62,000 nucleotides of DNA from Cristatella mucedo (Eukaryota > Bryozoa > Phylactolaemata > Cristatellidae): NCBI GenBank assembly GCA_009760855.2, contig WPIO01000036.1:3105001-3167000 (forward strand). Reading direction: 5' to 3'. Positions 43,501 through 53,841 of this stretch are shown one piece after another. Positions within the stretch are counted from its first letter, which is position 1. Every line of letters starts with the position of its first letter. The notes beneath the pieces were generated by a model that had not been told where the DNA came from, searched no databases, and worked only from the letters and a program-made list of their open reading frames with translations. The position numbers and the translations under genes were made by a program.

Positions 43501-46447
43501 ACACTAATACTCATACTCATGCCCGTGAGGATGAGCTGGTGTGATTGTCACCCCTGGCTCACAAGCTGCTGTCTCAGCTGCGGCTGAAGACGAAACGACA
43601 TGACCACTTAATTTTTTCCCTACGGCAATGAGATCTCATTAGGGTGTTTAGCTTTGCGTAAGTCAGGCGATACCGGTTCGACAGCTGTGGGAATTTCCCT
43701 CGTGTGCTCTTTCGACTAAAATGCACGAACGAGCCAATGCAAAGCCTCCGATGGCTCGTGCACTGCTAAGTGTCTAGCTGAACACAGGTGCCAACAACAT
43801 ATCGTAATCAAGTGAGCACGACAGACATCGAATCAGTATAGCTAAGGATGCTTGACTGGCAGGGCAGTATGAACAAAACTTGCAGACGACAGCTCAAATG
43901 ACGGGTTCCTGCAACCATTATTTTGTTCGACTGCCAGGCAGTCATCATCGATTAGACGTGCAGAAGTGTTATCATCATCATCGTCATGTCGGTGGCTGCC
44001 ACCGGAAGCGATAGCTAGCAGGGTGCAACTTGCCGACCGCTGTGACAAATCACATGCATAGATACACACAAACACACTCGCACGTTCGCGAACACACGTT
44101 CGCGCGCACACACACATGCACAGCAGCAAAAGAGCTCAGCCAGCTGCAGTGCAGGGTGCTTCGGCAGTCGGATGCTGAGACCACAGCCATTTCGGCCAAG
44201 CCACGGTCACTAGACTGTAACTTGTGGCCAGCAGGTCACGAGTCCACCTTCTGCTCAGGACCAAACCTCAGCACACGATGCTTTTTCATTCCAGTGCCTG
44301 TGGTGTTTGGCACTAAACAACTCTGGTTTGATGGCCCCAACATGTTTACATTCGCAGACAGCAACAAGTGCTCAAGAGAGATAAACACAGCTTTATAAAT
44401 CATCGTTGCTGAAGTGGCAGCCAAATTGCAGCTATAATTCATGACTATAATCATGGATTGTCGCCTCTGGCCACCGACCTCAGGGTGGGAGCAACTTCAG
44501 CAGCAGCAGCCTTTGGTTACAGTCTGCTGGCCAATCGGCACCGAGCCCAAGTAAGCAAACAATCCTGCAGCAGCCGCTCTAGCTCGAGGGCGTGCTGACT
44601 TGGCAAATAGTTGCCCACGCGACTCGATGCCTCCGACGAATCTCCGTGCAATATCGCTCGGCATTCCGATCGCCCACTAAGTCGCGGACTTTGAGTCGTT
44701 CGTCAAGTGAGAGGGCCCATAATCACTCGAATGGCTGCCACAAGGTGGGGTGTGCCGAAAAGCATCAGAGAGTGAGAGGGGAGAGATAGGAGTGCGATGC
44801 CAGTGATCGGTGGCAGCACGATGGGCGACCGGCCGACAGACCGAGATAGAGACCCACGTGGGCGTGTCGTCGAGGCAGCTGCACGAGCCCTGCACAAACG
44901 TTTATGGAACACTCGACGCTCAGAGGAACAGGATCAGGGGTCAGGCACTTGATCAGATCAGATCACATCAGATCATCATCTCAGGCACAGGATGCAAGGC
45001 CACAATGCAACAGCCGAAAAGCTGCAATGTTCAGCTGACTGCACCATCGGCACCACCGTCATGAATACAGGCAAATGTGACGACAGACGAGCGATTCCAA
45101 AGCACTGCTAGTGCTTGCCGCTAAGCCCTCGGACGGAGACAGCTCTAAAAGTTTGGACCCTTATATATGCAATCAACACGTGTTGACAAATTAATTTTAG
45201 AGTGATATATGCCGAAAAAAGCTAAAGGCTATACTTTTTCAATACGTGCCTTGGCGGCAGTAGGCTGAACTAACTGTGCTGCAGCGGCTTGTTGCTATGT
45301 CCAATATGCCCAAAGCAGGCTGCTCACTGACAAAGCACCAGCTGCCGCCGTTGTCACCCCTCCTACCACAAACTCTTCCATGCCCACTTCCCCCATTGTT
45401 TGTCGTAATAATTGCGATCGGCATCGGCAAAGCCAATGCACCCGAGCGTAACTGCCATTATCATCCGAAACAGCTTTATAGGCACAGTATATTACTGACG
45501 GTATCGCAGTTGCAGCCGCATGACGCAGTTGGCACATGCGCGCATACACACGCATGCATAAACACACACGCCCACGAAACTACTTTCAAAACAGCACGGG
45601 TCTTCCCAGGCCCCCACCCTCCCCCGGCAGTTGAGGCATGTGCAGCTCATCTGTCTCATATGCAAGCTGGCGCTCTCGTGCTTGCTCCCTCCTCCCTCCC
45701 TCCCTCCTCCCTCGAGCTCATGCAGCTGCATCGGCTCTGTATGGCAAAGCATGCGCTCAAATCGAGAGCGCAGGCCTGCGATGGCTCATCGTCCGTCGAT
45801 GCAGCTCCTTTCCAATCGAATCACCTGTTCATCTGAATTTTCGGAGAGAAACTTGAAGTGACTGCTTCAAGCACTTAGCTGCCCGTGCTTTGGCAGCTAC
45901 TCTGACCCGGTGGCAAGCGCTGCCAGGCCGCTTAAACTTCAGCAGCCATCCGATCGGAATGTGCTTGCAGCAGGGCAGTCTGTCCTAGGAAACTGGACCA
46001 GCCCCCTTCCAATGCAGGCAATATGACGGGCAAGACGTACAGGCAGCGTCATTCTGCCAGCAACAGCCTGCCAGAATAATGAGAGGCCTGGCCGCACGAC
46101 CCTGTGCCCACCCCCCCAAGGACCCGACAGGATGCCAAGGTTGCACGACCAGCCACATTCAGGCTTCCCACTAGCGGCTACCTTTGACAGGTCAGGGTCT
46201 GGCCCCCTCTTTGGGATGATTAGCCCCCAAAATGACCCTGACGGCACTACTGTGCAGGCCCGGCAGGCTGATCGATCGTCACACTTCGAGCAGCTGGGAA
46301 GCAGCAGCTCGGTGACCGGTCGATGAGTCATGGCTCCACGCCCCTCACTACGATAACGGTGGTGAATGGTGGGTGCTGAGGCAGGCAGCGGCTAGCTGCC
46401 CGAAGGCTGCATGCGCGGCCTTCCGGTGCCTCGAGCAGACGACCTAC
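43501..46447. other. POLL intron sequence, nothing firm
   Basis: No exon recognised. Short CA-rich stretches lie at 44060-44125 and 45540-45570. A 'gatcagatcagatcacatcagatcatcatc' patch lies near 44952-44981. Confidence 0.35.
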
Positions 46448-46616
46448 CGGTGCCGTGCAGCTTGGCGAGCAGCTTCGGCAGCAGGCCTTCGTGCGAGCGG
46501 CCGTCCGGGTGCGAGACGAGAACGTCGACGTCGCCGCACGTCTGCTTGCCACGGCGATACGAGCCGCAGCCCTCGGCCACGAAGCCGATGCCGAACTCCC
46601 GGACGGCGCCGACCAC
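46448..46616 (-). CDS. POLL: POLL exon (palm, metal-binding GDVDV)
   Basis: This encodes VVGAVREFGIGFVAEGCGSY, then RRGKQTCGDVDVLVSHPDGR and SHEGLLPKLLAKLHGT plus one base. CGSYRRGK and GDVDVLVSHPDG are the family X nucleotidyltransferase signature; the two Asp residues bind the catalytic metals (Asp427/Asp429 in human pol lambda). I chose the acceptor ...attgaag (46617-46618) because it is the only AG nearby in phase with the preceding exon, and it restores the exact residue spacing of human pol lambda (18 residues between the exon join and CG of CGSYRRG). The donor is GTAGGT, phase 1. Confidence 0.93.
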
Positions 46617-46689
46617 CTTCAATCGACCGAGTGGGGCAGCTGCAGCTACGCCAGCTAGATAGACCACGTCAGCTCGACGCCGGCCGGCA

Positions 46690-46816
46690 GCAGAGCGGAG
46701 AGGAGCATAGCAACGATAGCAACAGCAGAGCAGAGAGGGGCATAGCAACGACAGCGACAGCAGAGCAGAGAGGGGCATAGCAACGATAGCGGCAGCAGAG
46801 CAGAGAGGGGCCATGC
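46690..46816. repeat. 35-bp minisatellite inside a 212-bp POLL intron
   Basis: The unit 'gcagagcagagaggggcatagcaacgatag' recurs at 35-bp spacing (CATAGCAACGA at 46706, 46741 and 46776), about 3.5 copies. It fills most of the intron 46617-46828 and ends about 10 bp from the donor of the preceding exon. Confidence 0.9.
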
Positions 46817-46828
46817 CTGCCGGCGCAC

Positions 46829-46957
46829 CGTCTCAACGATCGCTGTCGCTTCTTCGCGTGGCATCCTCTCTGCAAAGTCGTCGTAGTGAGCCAAGCCTAC
46901 TTTTTGATTGCTCGTCAGCTTTGCCTTGGTCCTCACATCATCCAGGGTCCTCAAGCC
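46829..46957 (-). CDS. POLL: POLL exon (fingers / HhH2)
   Basis: This encodes GLRTLDDVRTKAKLTSNQKV, then GLAHYDDFAERMPREEATAI and VET. GL-(K/A)HY-DF-ERMPREEA is diagnostic of pol lambda/beta relatives and links the fingers subdomain to the palm. The acceptor is tttttctag (minus strand, just right of 46957); the donor is GTGCGC, phase 0 at both ends. The 43-codon exon fits between its neighbours without gaps. Confidence 0.95.
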
Positions 46958-47359
46958 CTAGAAAAAAGCCAGCCGCTGGACCAAATTGATCAACAAGTAA
47001 AGGGCTAATCGCGACACAACAACGTCGGCATTAATTATGATGGCCAACTCGGTACTGCTTGCTGCAGAAGCAACATGAGGTCTGGGATGCATTCTTAGCT
47101 GCAGTAAAAGCTAGCTCGTGCATGCACGCATGCTCACAGCCGGCACAAAAGCATAGAGATAAGGAGGGCACCGCGCGAGGAATGCACTTGCATGTGTGTT
47201 GTGTGTCCCAATTAACGTCAGGTATGTGTTTTCCTCTCTCCGACGTCAGAGGGCTAAAGTCAGGCCTAAGGAGAAACTTCAAAAGACTGACTGAATCAGC
47301 GCCAAGCCAGCCTGATCGCACACGCTTGGCAAGCTCATATCATGTCTGTGTTCACAATC

Positions 47360-47545
47360 GTGCTTAAAACATGCCTGTTTATCACAGCATTTAGTGGGTC
47401 CTTGTGACTCGGCTTTTGTGTGCTTATGCATGCTGACACTGCGGATGCTACCATTAACAATATTTTACATGCTGACACTGTGCACGTCACCTCTAACCAT
47501 GTCATGCTTGTTGACACTGTGCATGTTAAATATTAAATATGATTC
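47360..47545 (+). mobile_element. LINE 3'-UTR fragment
   Basis: 'Agcatttagtgggtcc', 'gcttatgcatgctgacac' and 'tgcacgtcacctctaaccatgtca' are the forward form of the LINE 3' region. Short internal duplications of the 'catgctgacactg' word. Confidence 0.7.
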
Positions 47546-47692
47546 ACACCACAAGAGAGCTAAATCTCAATTCAGGCGCTTCACATATGCCAGGGGGCTC
47601 GAGCCCACGACCTCGGTCATTAAATACATTCACTTGACCTCGGTCGTTAAAGGCTAGCCCCTTTACCACTAGGCCAAACCAGCACGAGGTGT
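47540..47692 (-). repeat. SINE-B copy
   Basis: 'Caagagagctaaatctcaattcaggcgcttcacatatgcc' tail, 'gggctcgagcccacgacctcggtcat' B box, with 'acctcggtcgttaaaggctagcccctttaccactagg' repeated on the head side. Confidence 0.8.
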
Positions 47693-47825
47693 TACCATTA
47701 ATCATTTGATCATGCTTCCTTTACAGCCAATATAAAGTGCCTATAAAGACATTAGGTCATCTGAGGGTGCTATACAGAGGTATTATTATTATCATCCCTA
47801 TTATTATTATCATTATTATTATGTT
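47693..47825 (+). mobile_element. LINE 3'-tail fragment
   Basis: 'Catgcttcctttacagccaat', 'aaagtgcctataaagacattagg', 'tctgagggtgctata' and a long (ATT)n. It looks like the continuation of the fragment at 47360, split by the SINE-B insertion. Confidence 0.75.
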
Positions 47826-48819
47826 TTCTGACTCAAGTCGTTTGCACATGCGTCTAACCAACCTCAATTCCTTTGGAGATCATAGCTATGTTTTCATGCT
47901 CCCAAAGCCAGTAAGTCACTATTTACTGGCGTTGCGACATGCCCTGACGGGAGGAGTTTATTTAATAAAGAAGCTACAAACTTACATGTTCCATTACAGC
48001 TTTGTCTCCAGACCTATGAAATCTGATTTGTGTGCTTATGCATGCTGAAGAAGTGTATTCGTTCAATTCCAGTGGATGTAAACTGCACAGAATGAGGTTT
48101 CGAATCTCTCAGGGTGCAACACAAATGTTTTATCATTATTACTGCTGCATCGTACAAATAGCCTTGCTTTAACTCTCCATATTCCCAATGACGGCAGCAA
48201 GTCAGGAGGTCAAGAAATCGATGTCGGCAGATTTTCGTGCTCTCATCGATGTACTCAGTCACAGTCAGAGAGGCAGAGGCACAGGAACATGTGCGCTACG
48301 CACGCCTTTACATGGCAGTGCAGCTGTGCATCACACTTACTCTCGGTGGGTAGCCGCCCGATATAGCCATGCAGGGCTCACGGAACCCGGTGAGTATCCG
48401 TGGTGATGCATCATTGCAAGCTAGCATGCAGCTATCGTTAAAGTACTACAAAGGATGCTGCAATCGTGATCAATGAAAGGAGGTAGACCTATGCTTTTAA
48501 AATGGTATTACATTTTTTTCACGAGGTCCTCATCGTGCACAGTGATTAATGCTGGCCTTCCATGCTAAGTTTTCAAAGATAATGAGTGATGGATCAGGTT
48601 CAAAAAAGTCAATGGCAGTTGCTTTTCGGGAGCCTTGCTTGCAGCAGCTTGAGGTCGATCATAGCAGTCTACAATCCTATCTCACGAGAGGGCTTCTTTG
48701 GCGGCCATACCTTTTTCAAGAACCCTTCAGGTTGCTGTCGTGATCCACAGTACCACACTGGCATTTTTTTCAAACCATCCGGTCAGGGTAAGCATCAACT
48801 CACAAGTAAACAACTCACT

Positions 48820-48895
48820 CCTTCAGCAGGATTTGAACCCCTCACCTTGGAGAGCGCAATCAGTGACACTAACTGCTGAGTTGCACGGACGACCC
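48820..48895 (-). repeat. tRNA-derived sequence (third SINE type)
   Basis: On the - strand GCAACTCAGCAGTTAGTG (A box) and GGGGTTCAAATCCTGC (B box) are tRNA-like at normal spacing, without a proper acceptor stem. Confidence 0.55.
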
Positions 48896-49139
48896 AACGG
48901 CCGAAAGCAATTATGGCAAGTGGCCGGTAAACTCAATGCCAAATAAAAAGAATCAACACAGGCACTGCATGGTGCCGCGCCATGCCCAGACTCGGCAGAG
49001 AAGTGAGCTGAACTTACACTTTGGCATAAGGGAGAGGGAGAGGGTGCAAAGGAAGCTCCACGATAATTGATAAGAAAGGGTTCAATTGCTCTTTCCCAAG
49101 CTCGGAAAATCACAAATGCAATGCTGTTCCGGTTTTGCT

Positions 49140-49200
49140 GGGTCTTGAGCTCCGCATGTCGGTGGTCGTGGGTTCAACTCCCAGGGTCGACAACATGCAT
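49140..49200 (+). repeat. tRNA-like half (SINE remnant)
   Basis: GGTCGTGGGTTCAACTCCCAGG resembles a T-arm/B box. The 5' half is not recognisable. Confidence 0.4.
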
Positions 49201-49414
49201 CCCATTTTTTCATCTGGCACCACAAGATCCTTTTGAGTTGTTACAGATAATATTAGCTCGGCTATCAGCATCTGTGTGTATGCCAACTCCCAAAACAACC
49301 ATCTACTGGGGAGGGATTGCCAACGAGAGATTCCAGCAATTACAGGAATCGTGCTAAATTCAGACCCGGAAGGCGATGGTGCCAGCAGCAGATGCACTAC
49401 AGGGAAGAGCCAAT

Positions 49415-49705
49415 GATAATAATAATAACAATAATAATAATTCACTTGATAAAGTGCCCTCAGAGAACTTAATCTCTCTCTAGGCGCTTTACATTTGCTG
49501 TAAAGTGAAATGCAATTGAATGGTAAGTAAAATCATGCTTGAAAAACTAACGAAATGAATAATATGGTTAGGGTTGACATGCACAGGGTCAGCATGCAAA
49601 TGTGGTTAGTGGCAGCATGCACAGTGTCAGCACGCATAAGCACATCAAGGACGAATCACAGGGACCCACTAAATGCTGTCCTAAATAGGTGTGATTTTAG
49701 GTTCC
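49415..49705 (-). mobile_element. LINE 3' fragment, young
   Basis: An (ATT)n tail, the hairpin tail, 'ggttagggttgacatgcacagggtcagcatgcaa' and 'cagggacccactaaatgctgtcctaaataggtgtg'. It is nearly identical over about 270 bp to parts of 35781-36160 and 61640-61905. Confidence 0.88.
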
Positions 49706-49867
49706 TTGATGGGGATCTTGTTGTATAACAAAACTAAAAGCAAAACTGTATGCCATATCTACCTGGCCCTTCTTAAATCCATCGACGTTGCATTCAAGAA
49801 AATTGGGTATATTATAAATAGCCTGCTGCCTCGGATAGCCACAAAGCAGGGCCGAATAACACGGGGA

Positions 49868-49901
49868 GGGGGCACCGGTTTGCTCCTCCTCCGGTGCCCC
49901 C
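49868..49901. other. perfect 11-bp inverted repeat
   Basis: GGGGGCACCGG (49868-49878) and CCGGTGCCCCC (49891-49901) around a 12-base loop, in a POLL intron. Confidence 0.9.
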
Positions 49902-50009
49902 GTGCTGTGGATGCTCTCAAACGTCATCCGGTCTTTGTAACCTTACTGCCAGCACAAAGTCACATTTGAAATAAAATAATTTCAAATATATATACCTATA
50001 AATATAATA

Positions 50010-50165
50010 TAATTGATTTGTATAGCACCCAAGTGAACTTAATCTCTATTAATTACTTAATCACTTCACATATAGCACGGGGCTCGAGTCCACAACGTCG
50101 GTCATCAAATACATTCAGTTTGATCTCGGTGGCTAAAGGAAAGCACCTTAATCGCTGGGAAAAAA
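50010..50165 (-). repeat. SINE-B copy
   Basis: 'Tttgtatagcacccaagtgaacttaatctctatt' tail, 'cacggggctcgagtccacaacgtcggtcat' B box, and a head ending 'agcaccttaatcgctggg'. Confidence 0.75.
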
Positions 50166-50714
50166 GAATTTAGGGTTTACGTAGCGGTTTGTTGACAGAA
50201 CAGAAGATAGTTATACAGTGTCCATTCATAATACTTGGGGAGGGGGTTAATAGCTTGCTTTCGTAAGCTTTCTGTCGATACTCGAAGCTCATTTGCTGAA
50301 TGACAGAGCAGCCCGACTACTAAGTGACCGCTACTCACATGTGAACTAGCAGGCTTCATTAACAGAGCACCTGCTAGGCATACTAAACCATCCCCTCTAG
50401 TATAGGGCAAAGGGTCAGAATTCAAGCAGCTTGTGCTGGTGTCACAAGCACTTGCTCGACAGTGCAGCGTTGTTGGCATGCAGCACTTACGATGCTCACA
50501 GAGGCATGCAGCACTTACGATGCTCACAGAGGCTTGCTTGCTTCTACACAATGATAAGTGCTCGGCTCCTAACAACCAAGCACGAAGACTGACAAGTGCA
50601 GACAACGTTTGCACTATGTGACCTCGGGCGCCTTATTAGGATTTATATAATGCATCAATGAGGCATTGTCCAGTGCAGGGAATACTATGTTGGATCCGTA
50701 AAACAAATCAGTAT

Positions 50715-50880
50715 CTCTCTATCTCTTTCCCCCTTCTCTCCATCTCTCCCCTTGCTCTCTCTCTCTCCCCTTGCTCTCTCTCGCCTCTGTCTCTCTCTCG
50801 CCTCTGTCTCTCTCTCTCTCTCTCTCCATCCATATGTCTCTCTCTCTCTCTCTGCCCTTCTCCATTCCTGTCACTTTATG
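50715..50880. repeat. CT-rich microsatellite, degenerate
   Basis: CTCTCT with CCCCTTG and GCCTCTGT interruptions in a POLL intron. Confidence 0.85.
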
Positions 50881-51084
50881 TCTCTCTATGATCCTCTCTG
50901 ACATTTCTGCTCTTCCTTTCACTTCCTCTCTTTTCTTCTCAACTGTGCGTGTGCTTGCGAATGCGTGGGAATGTGTGCAAGAGTGCATGTGCATGGTGCA
51001 TGAGCACGTGTGTCCATGTGTGCGTGCACGCACAAGTGTGTGCATACGTGGGTTAGCATGCGTTGAGTGGCTAGAGGAAGATGG

Positions 51085-51130
51085 AGGAGAGAGAGAGAGC
51101 GAGAGAGTGACGAGAGAGACAGGAGACAAA

Positions 51131-51172
<42 letters not shown>

Positions 51173-51231
51173 ATGGAATAAGACGAGGGCGATACAAACA
51201 GAAATAGAGGCTAAGATAGTGACATAGTTAT

Positions 51232-51276
<45 letters not shown>

Positions 51277-51300
51277 GAGGAGTAGGAGGAGTAGGAGGAG
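51085..51300. repeat. GA-rich tracts, two blocks
   Basis: (GA)n at about 51136-51170 and 51235-51272, followed by (GGA)n variants. With the CT block at 50715-50880 they form a long imperfect inverted pair in the same intron. Confidence 0.85.
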
Positions 51301-51537
51301 GAGGAGGATGAGGAAAGAGACCCATGAAATAAGAGAGAGGCAGACAAACGATAGATAGATGGGATGGACCATAAAGTGAGACACAGAGACAAAGAGAAAT
51401 AGGGAGGAGAGAGACCAAGAAAAATCGAAAGACCATGTGCATCTGCTATCCAGCTATTCTAATTTTTGAATCATGCAAGTTTGTGACGAATGCAGCATTA
51501 CCAATCTTAGCCACATAAGAGAAAATAAATGACTAAC

Positions 51538-51717
51538 CTGCTGTACCCATATGCGTGCCGTCTCTGGACCAACTCCCCAGATGCCGCTAAACAGCTGCAC
51601 AGCTTTCATTTGTTCGTCGCTCTCAAAATGCTCCAACTTCCGTAGCTCACCACTGTCGATTATCTCCCAGATTTTTTCTGCCAATCGTTTGCCAATGCCG
51701 GGAAGCGCAAGTGCTTC
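51538..51717 (-). CDS. POLL: POLL exon (8-kDa lyase domain, HhH, active Lys)
   Basis: This encodes EALALPGIGKRLAEKIWEII, then DSGELRKLEHFESDEQMKAV and QLFSGIWGVGPETARIWVQQ. LPGIGKRLAEKI is the helix-hairpin-helix of the dRP-lyase domain; the Lys of AEKI corresponds to the Schiff-base Lys (Lys312 in human pol lambda). LFSGIWGVGPETA is the second helix-hairpin-helix. The acceptor is cgttgtag; the donor is GTTAGT, phase 0 at both ends; 60 codons exactly. Confidence 0.96.
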
Positions 51718-51929
51718 CTACAACGAAGTAAGGTAAAAAAAAGCACGACTACATATGCATGCATGGTGTTGACTGGTCATGGCATAAGCATGGAAACAAC
51801 ATCGTATGACATCAGTTAAAGTGGCATTGCATTCAACAAAGGTCACGATGAAGACGAGCACTACGACCGATGGTCAATGTCTGCACATTAGTCTGTGTCA
51901 ATAGCCCAGGAGGGCTAAATACTAATAAA

Positions 51930-52560
51930 GAAAATAATAATACACTCGATAAAGCACCCTCAGAGAACTCAATCTTTTTCCAGATACTTTACATTTGCTG
52001 CAAAGAAAACACGATCGAACGGTGAGCAGTACCATGCTTGATAAACAACATGAATAACTTGGTTAGGGGTGACATGCACAGGGTCAGCATGCAAGTGTGG
52101 TTAGTGGCAGCGTGCAACAGTGTCAGCCGGCACAAGCACGTAAAGGACGAATCACACGGACCCACTAAATGCTGTCATAAATAGGTGCATATTTAGTTTC
52201 TTATTAAATGTGGTCAAGTCAGGGGATTTCGTGACGCAAGTCGGGAGTGAGTTCCAGGATTTAGGAGCATACGAACTAAATGCACGGTCTCCAAAGGATT
52301 AGAGATTTTTGCGAGGTATTGGCAAACTGTTGGATTCCGAAAAGCGGATTGCACGACGCTTGGCCTGGAGGGGGAGTAGATCTGATAGGTAGGCTGGAGC
52401 CAAAGAATGAAGGGACCTAAAAGTGAGCGACAACACCTTGAAGTCGATGCGTTGCTTGACTGGTAGCCAGTGCAGGTCGGCGAGAAGTGGTGTGATGTGG
52501 CAGCTGCGACGCTCACGATAGACAAGCCTAGCTGCTGAGTTTTGCACCAGCTGTAAGTGC
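51930..52560 (-). mobile_element. LINE 3' fragment with best-preserved ORF end
   Basis: Right to left: SAARLVYRERRSCHITPLLA and DLHWLPVKQRIDFKVLSLTF, then the FRSLHSLAPAYLSDLLP block, then PRKNL with a frame change to an ETVHLVRMLLNPGTHSR region. The 3' UTR and hairpin tail are at the left end. This is the longest intact stretch of this LINE subfamily here. Confidence 0.9.
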
Positions 52561-52769
52561 CTTATTGCACAGGCCGGTAGACCAGCATTTATACATGCAA
52601 TTAGCTAGAAGACCTAGAGGTCGTGGTGTGGCATGCAATGACTGTAAACCTCGTCTTTATATAAGTTGATATATGCACAATACTGCCATGCTGACAGAGA
52701 CCATCTGCAGCACAGCAGTCTAAACACATGAACACAGGTACATCTTCAGTGAAAGAGAGAGCAATTAAC

Positions 52770-52955
52770 TAACTGTACTTGCATGCTGTCCGTGTGCATG
52801 TCACCCCTAACCGTGTAATTCTTGTTGTTTGTTGAGCACACTCTCAACCATTCGATCCTGCATCCTTTGCAGCAAATGTAAAGTGCCTAGACAGACATTT
52901 CGTTCGCTGATGGCACTATATCAAATGTATTATTATTAGTATTTTTATTATTATT
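52770..52955 (+). mobile_element. LINE 3'-tail fragment
   Basis: 'Gtgcatgtcacccctaaccgtg', 'tttgcagcaaatgtaaagtgcctagacagacatt' and an (ATT)n terminus. Confidence 0.75.
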
Positions 52956-53209
52956 AATTACAAAAAGACACCTCCCCACAATGATGTCAGTCTGGTGATT
53001 CTGATCGAACTCAAAATCCTCGGTACTCAGTTTGGGGGGCATTTATTTGCGAGCCGGCTGCGCACTCTGCTTCACCGAATAAACTGGTCAAGAGCAGCAA
53101 AGCCATTCCAAAGTGGATTTGGAGCAAATGCGTTGGTGATATTTTGTCTTCACTTCTTCAACTCACCACTTGCAAATCTTCTGGACTGTGCAATGGGATG
53201 CTTACGGCA

Positions 53210-53610
53210 CATGGACTTGAAGCCACTAACGTTTAGGTCCCTTCATTCTCTTGCTCTGGCCTACCCATCCGACCTACCTCCCCAATCAAGCTAGGCACTA
53301 TACCACCCTTTTTTCCGACTCAGTCGTTTATTTGTGCCTCTAAACAACCAAACCTCAAATCCTTTAGAGACCACGCCTTCAATTCGTATGCAGCTCAAGC
53401 CTGGAACTCGCTTCCAACCGACGTCACGACATGACACGACGAGCGTTTGCTCGGTCCGTGGGAATTATTATTTGCTTGCTTATGAGTACTAACACTGCAA
53501 AAGTCATGACTAGCCCATTAACATGTTACCTTTCCATCGGGTGTAAAGTACCAATAGAAATATTTAGTTCTCTTAAGGGTGCTATACCAATGTGTTATTT
53601 TTATTATAAC
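53210..53610 (+). mobile_element. LINE 3' fragment, decayed
   Basis: LTFRSLHSLALAYPSDLP, later 'aatcctttagagaccacgcc' and 'gcctggaactcgcttccaac', then a shortened UTR and the tail 'gtaccaatagaaatatttagttctcttaagggtgctatac'. Confidence 0.75.
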
Positions 53611-53781
53611 CATTCTTACTAGATGCCGAAGGCTGATAGTAGCAGGCGACTCCATCACTCCCCCATCCCCACCTCTACCCAAAGCACACAAGCATGAGCA
53701 GCCTAAAAGTGTAAAAGCATGTCGTGCAGTGCCAAAAACGCATCGAAGTGATAAAATAAACAAAAATGGGAGAGTTAACTA

Positions 53782-53783
<2 letters not shown>

Positions 53784-53839
<56 letters not shown>
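53784..53839. repeat. (GA)n microsatellite
   Basis: A pure GA tract in a POLL intron. Confidence 0.95.
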
Positions 53840-53841
<2 letters not shown>

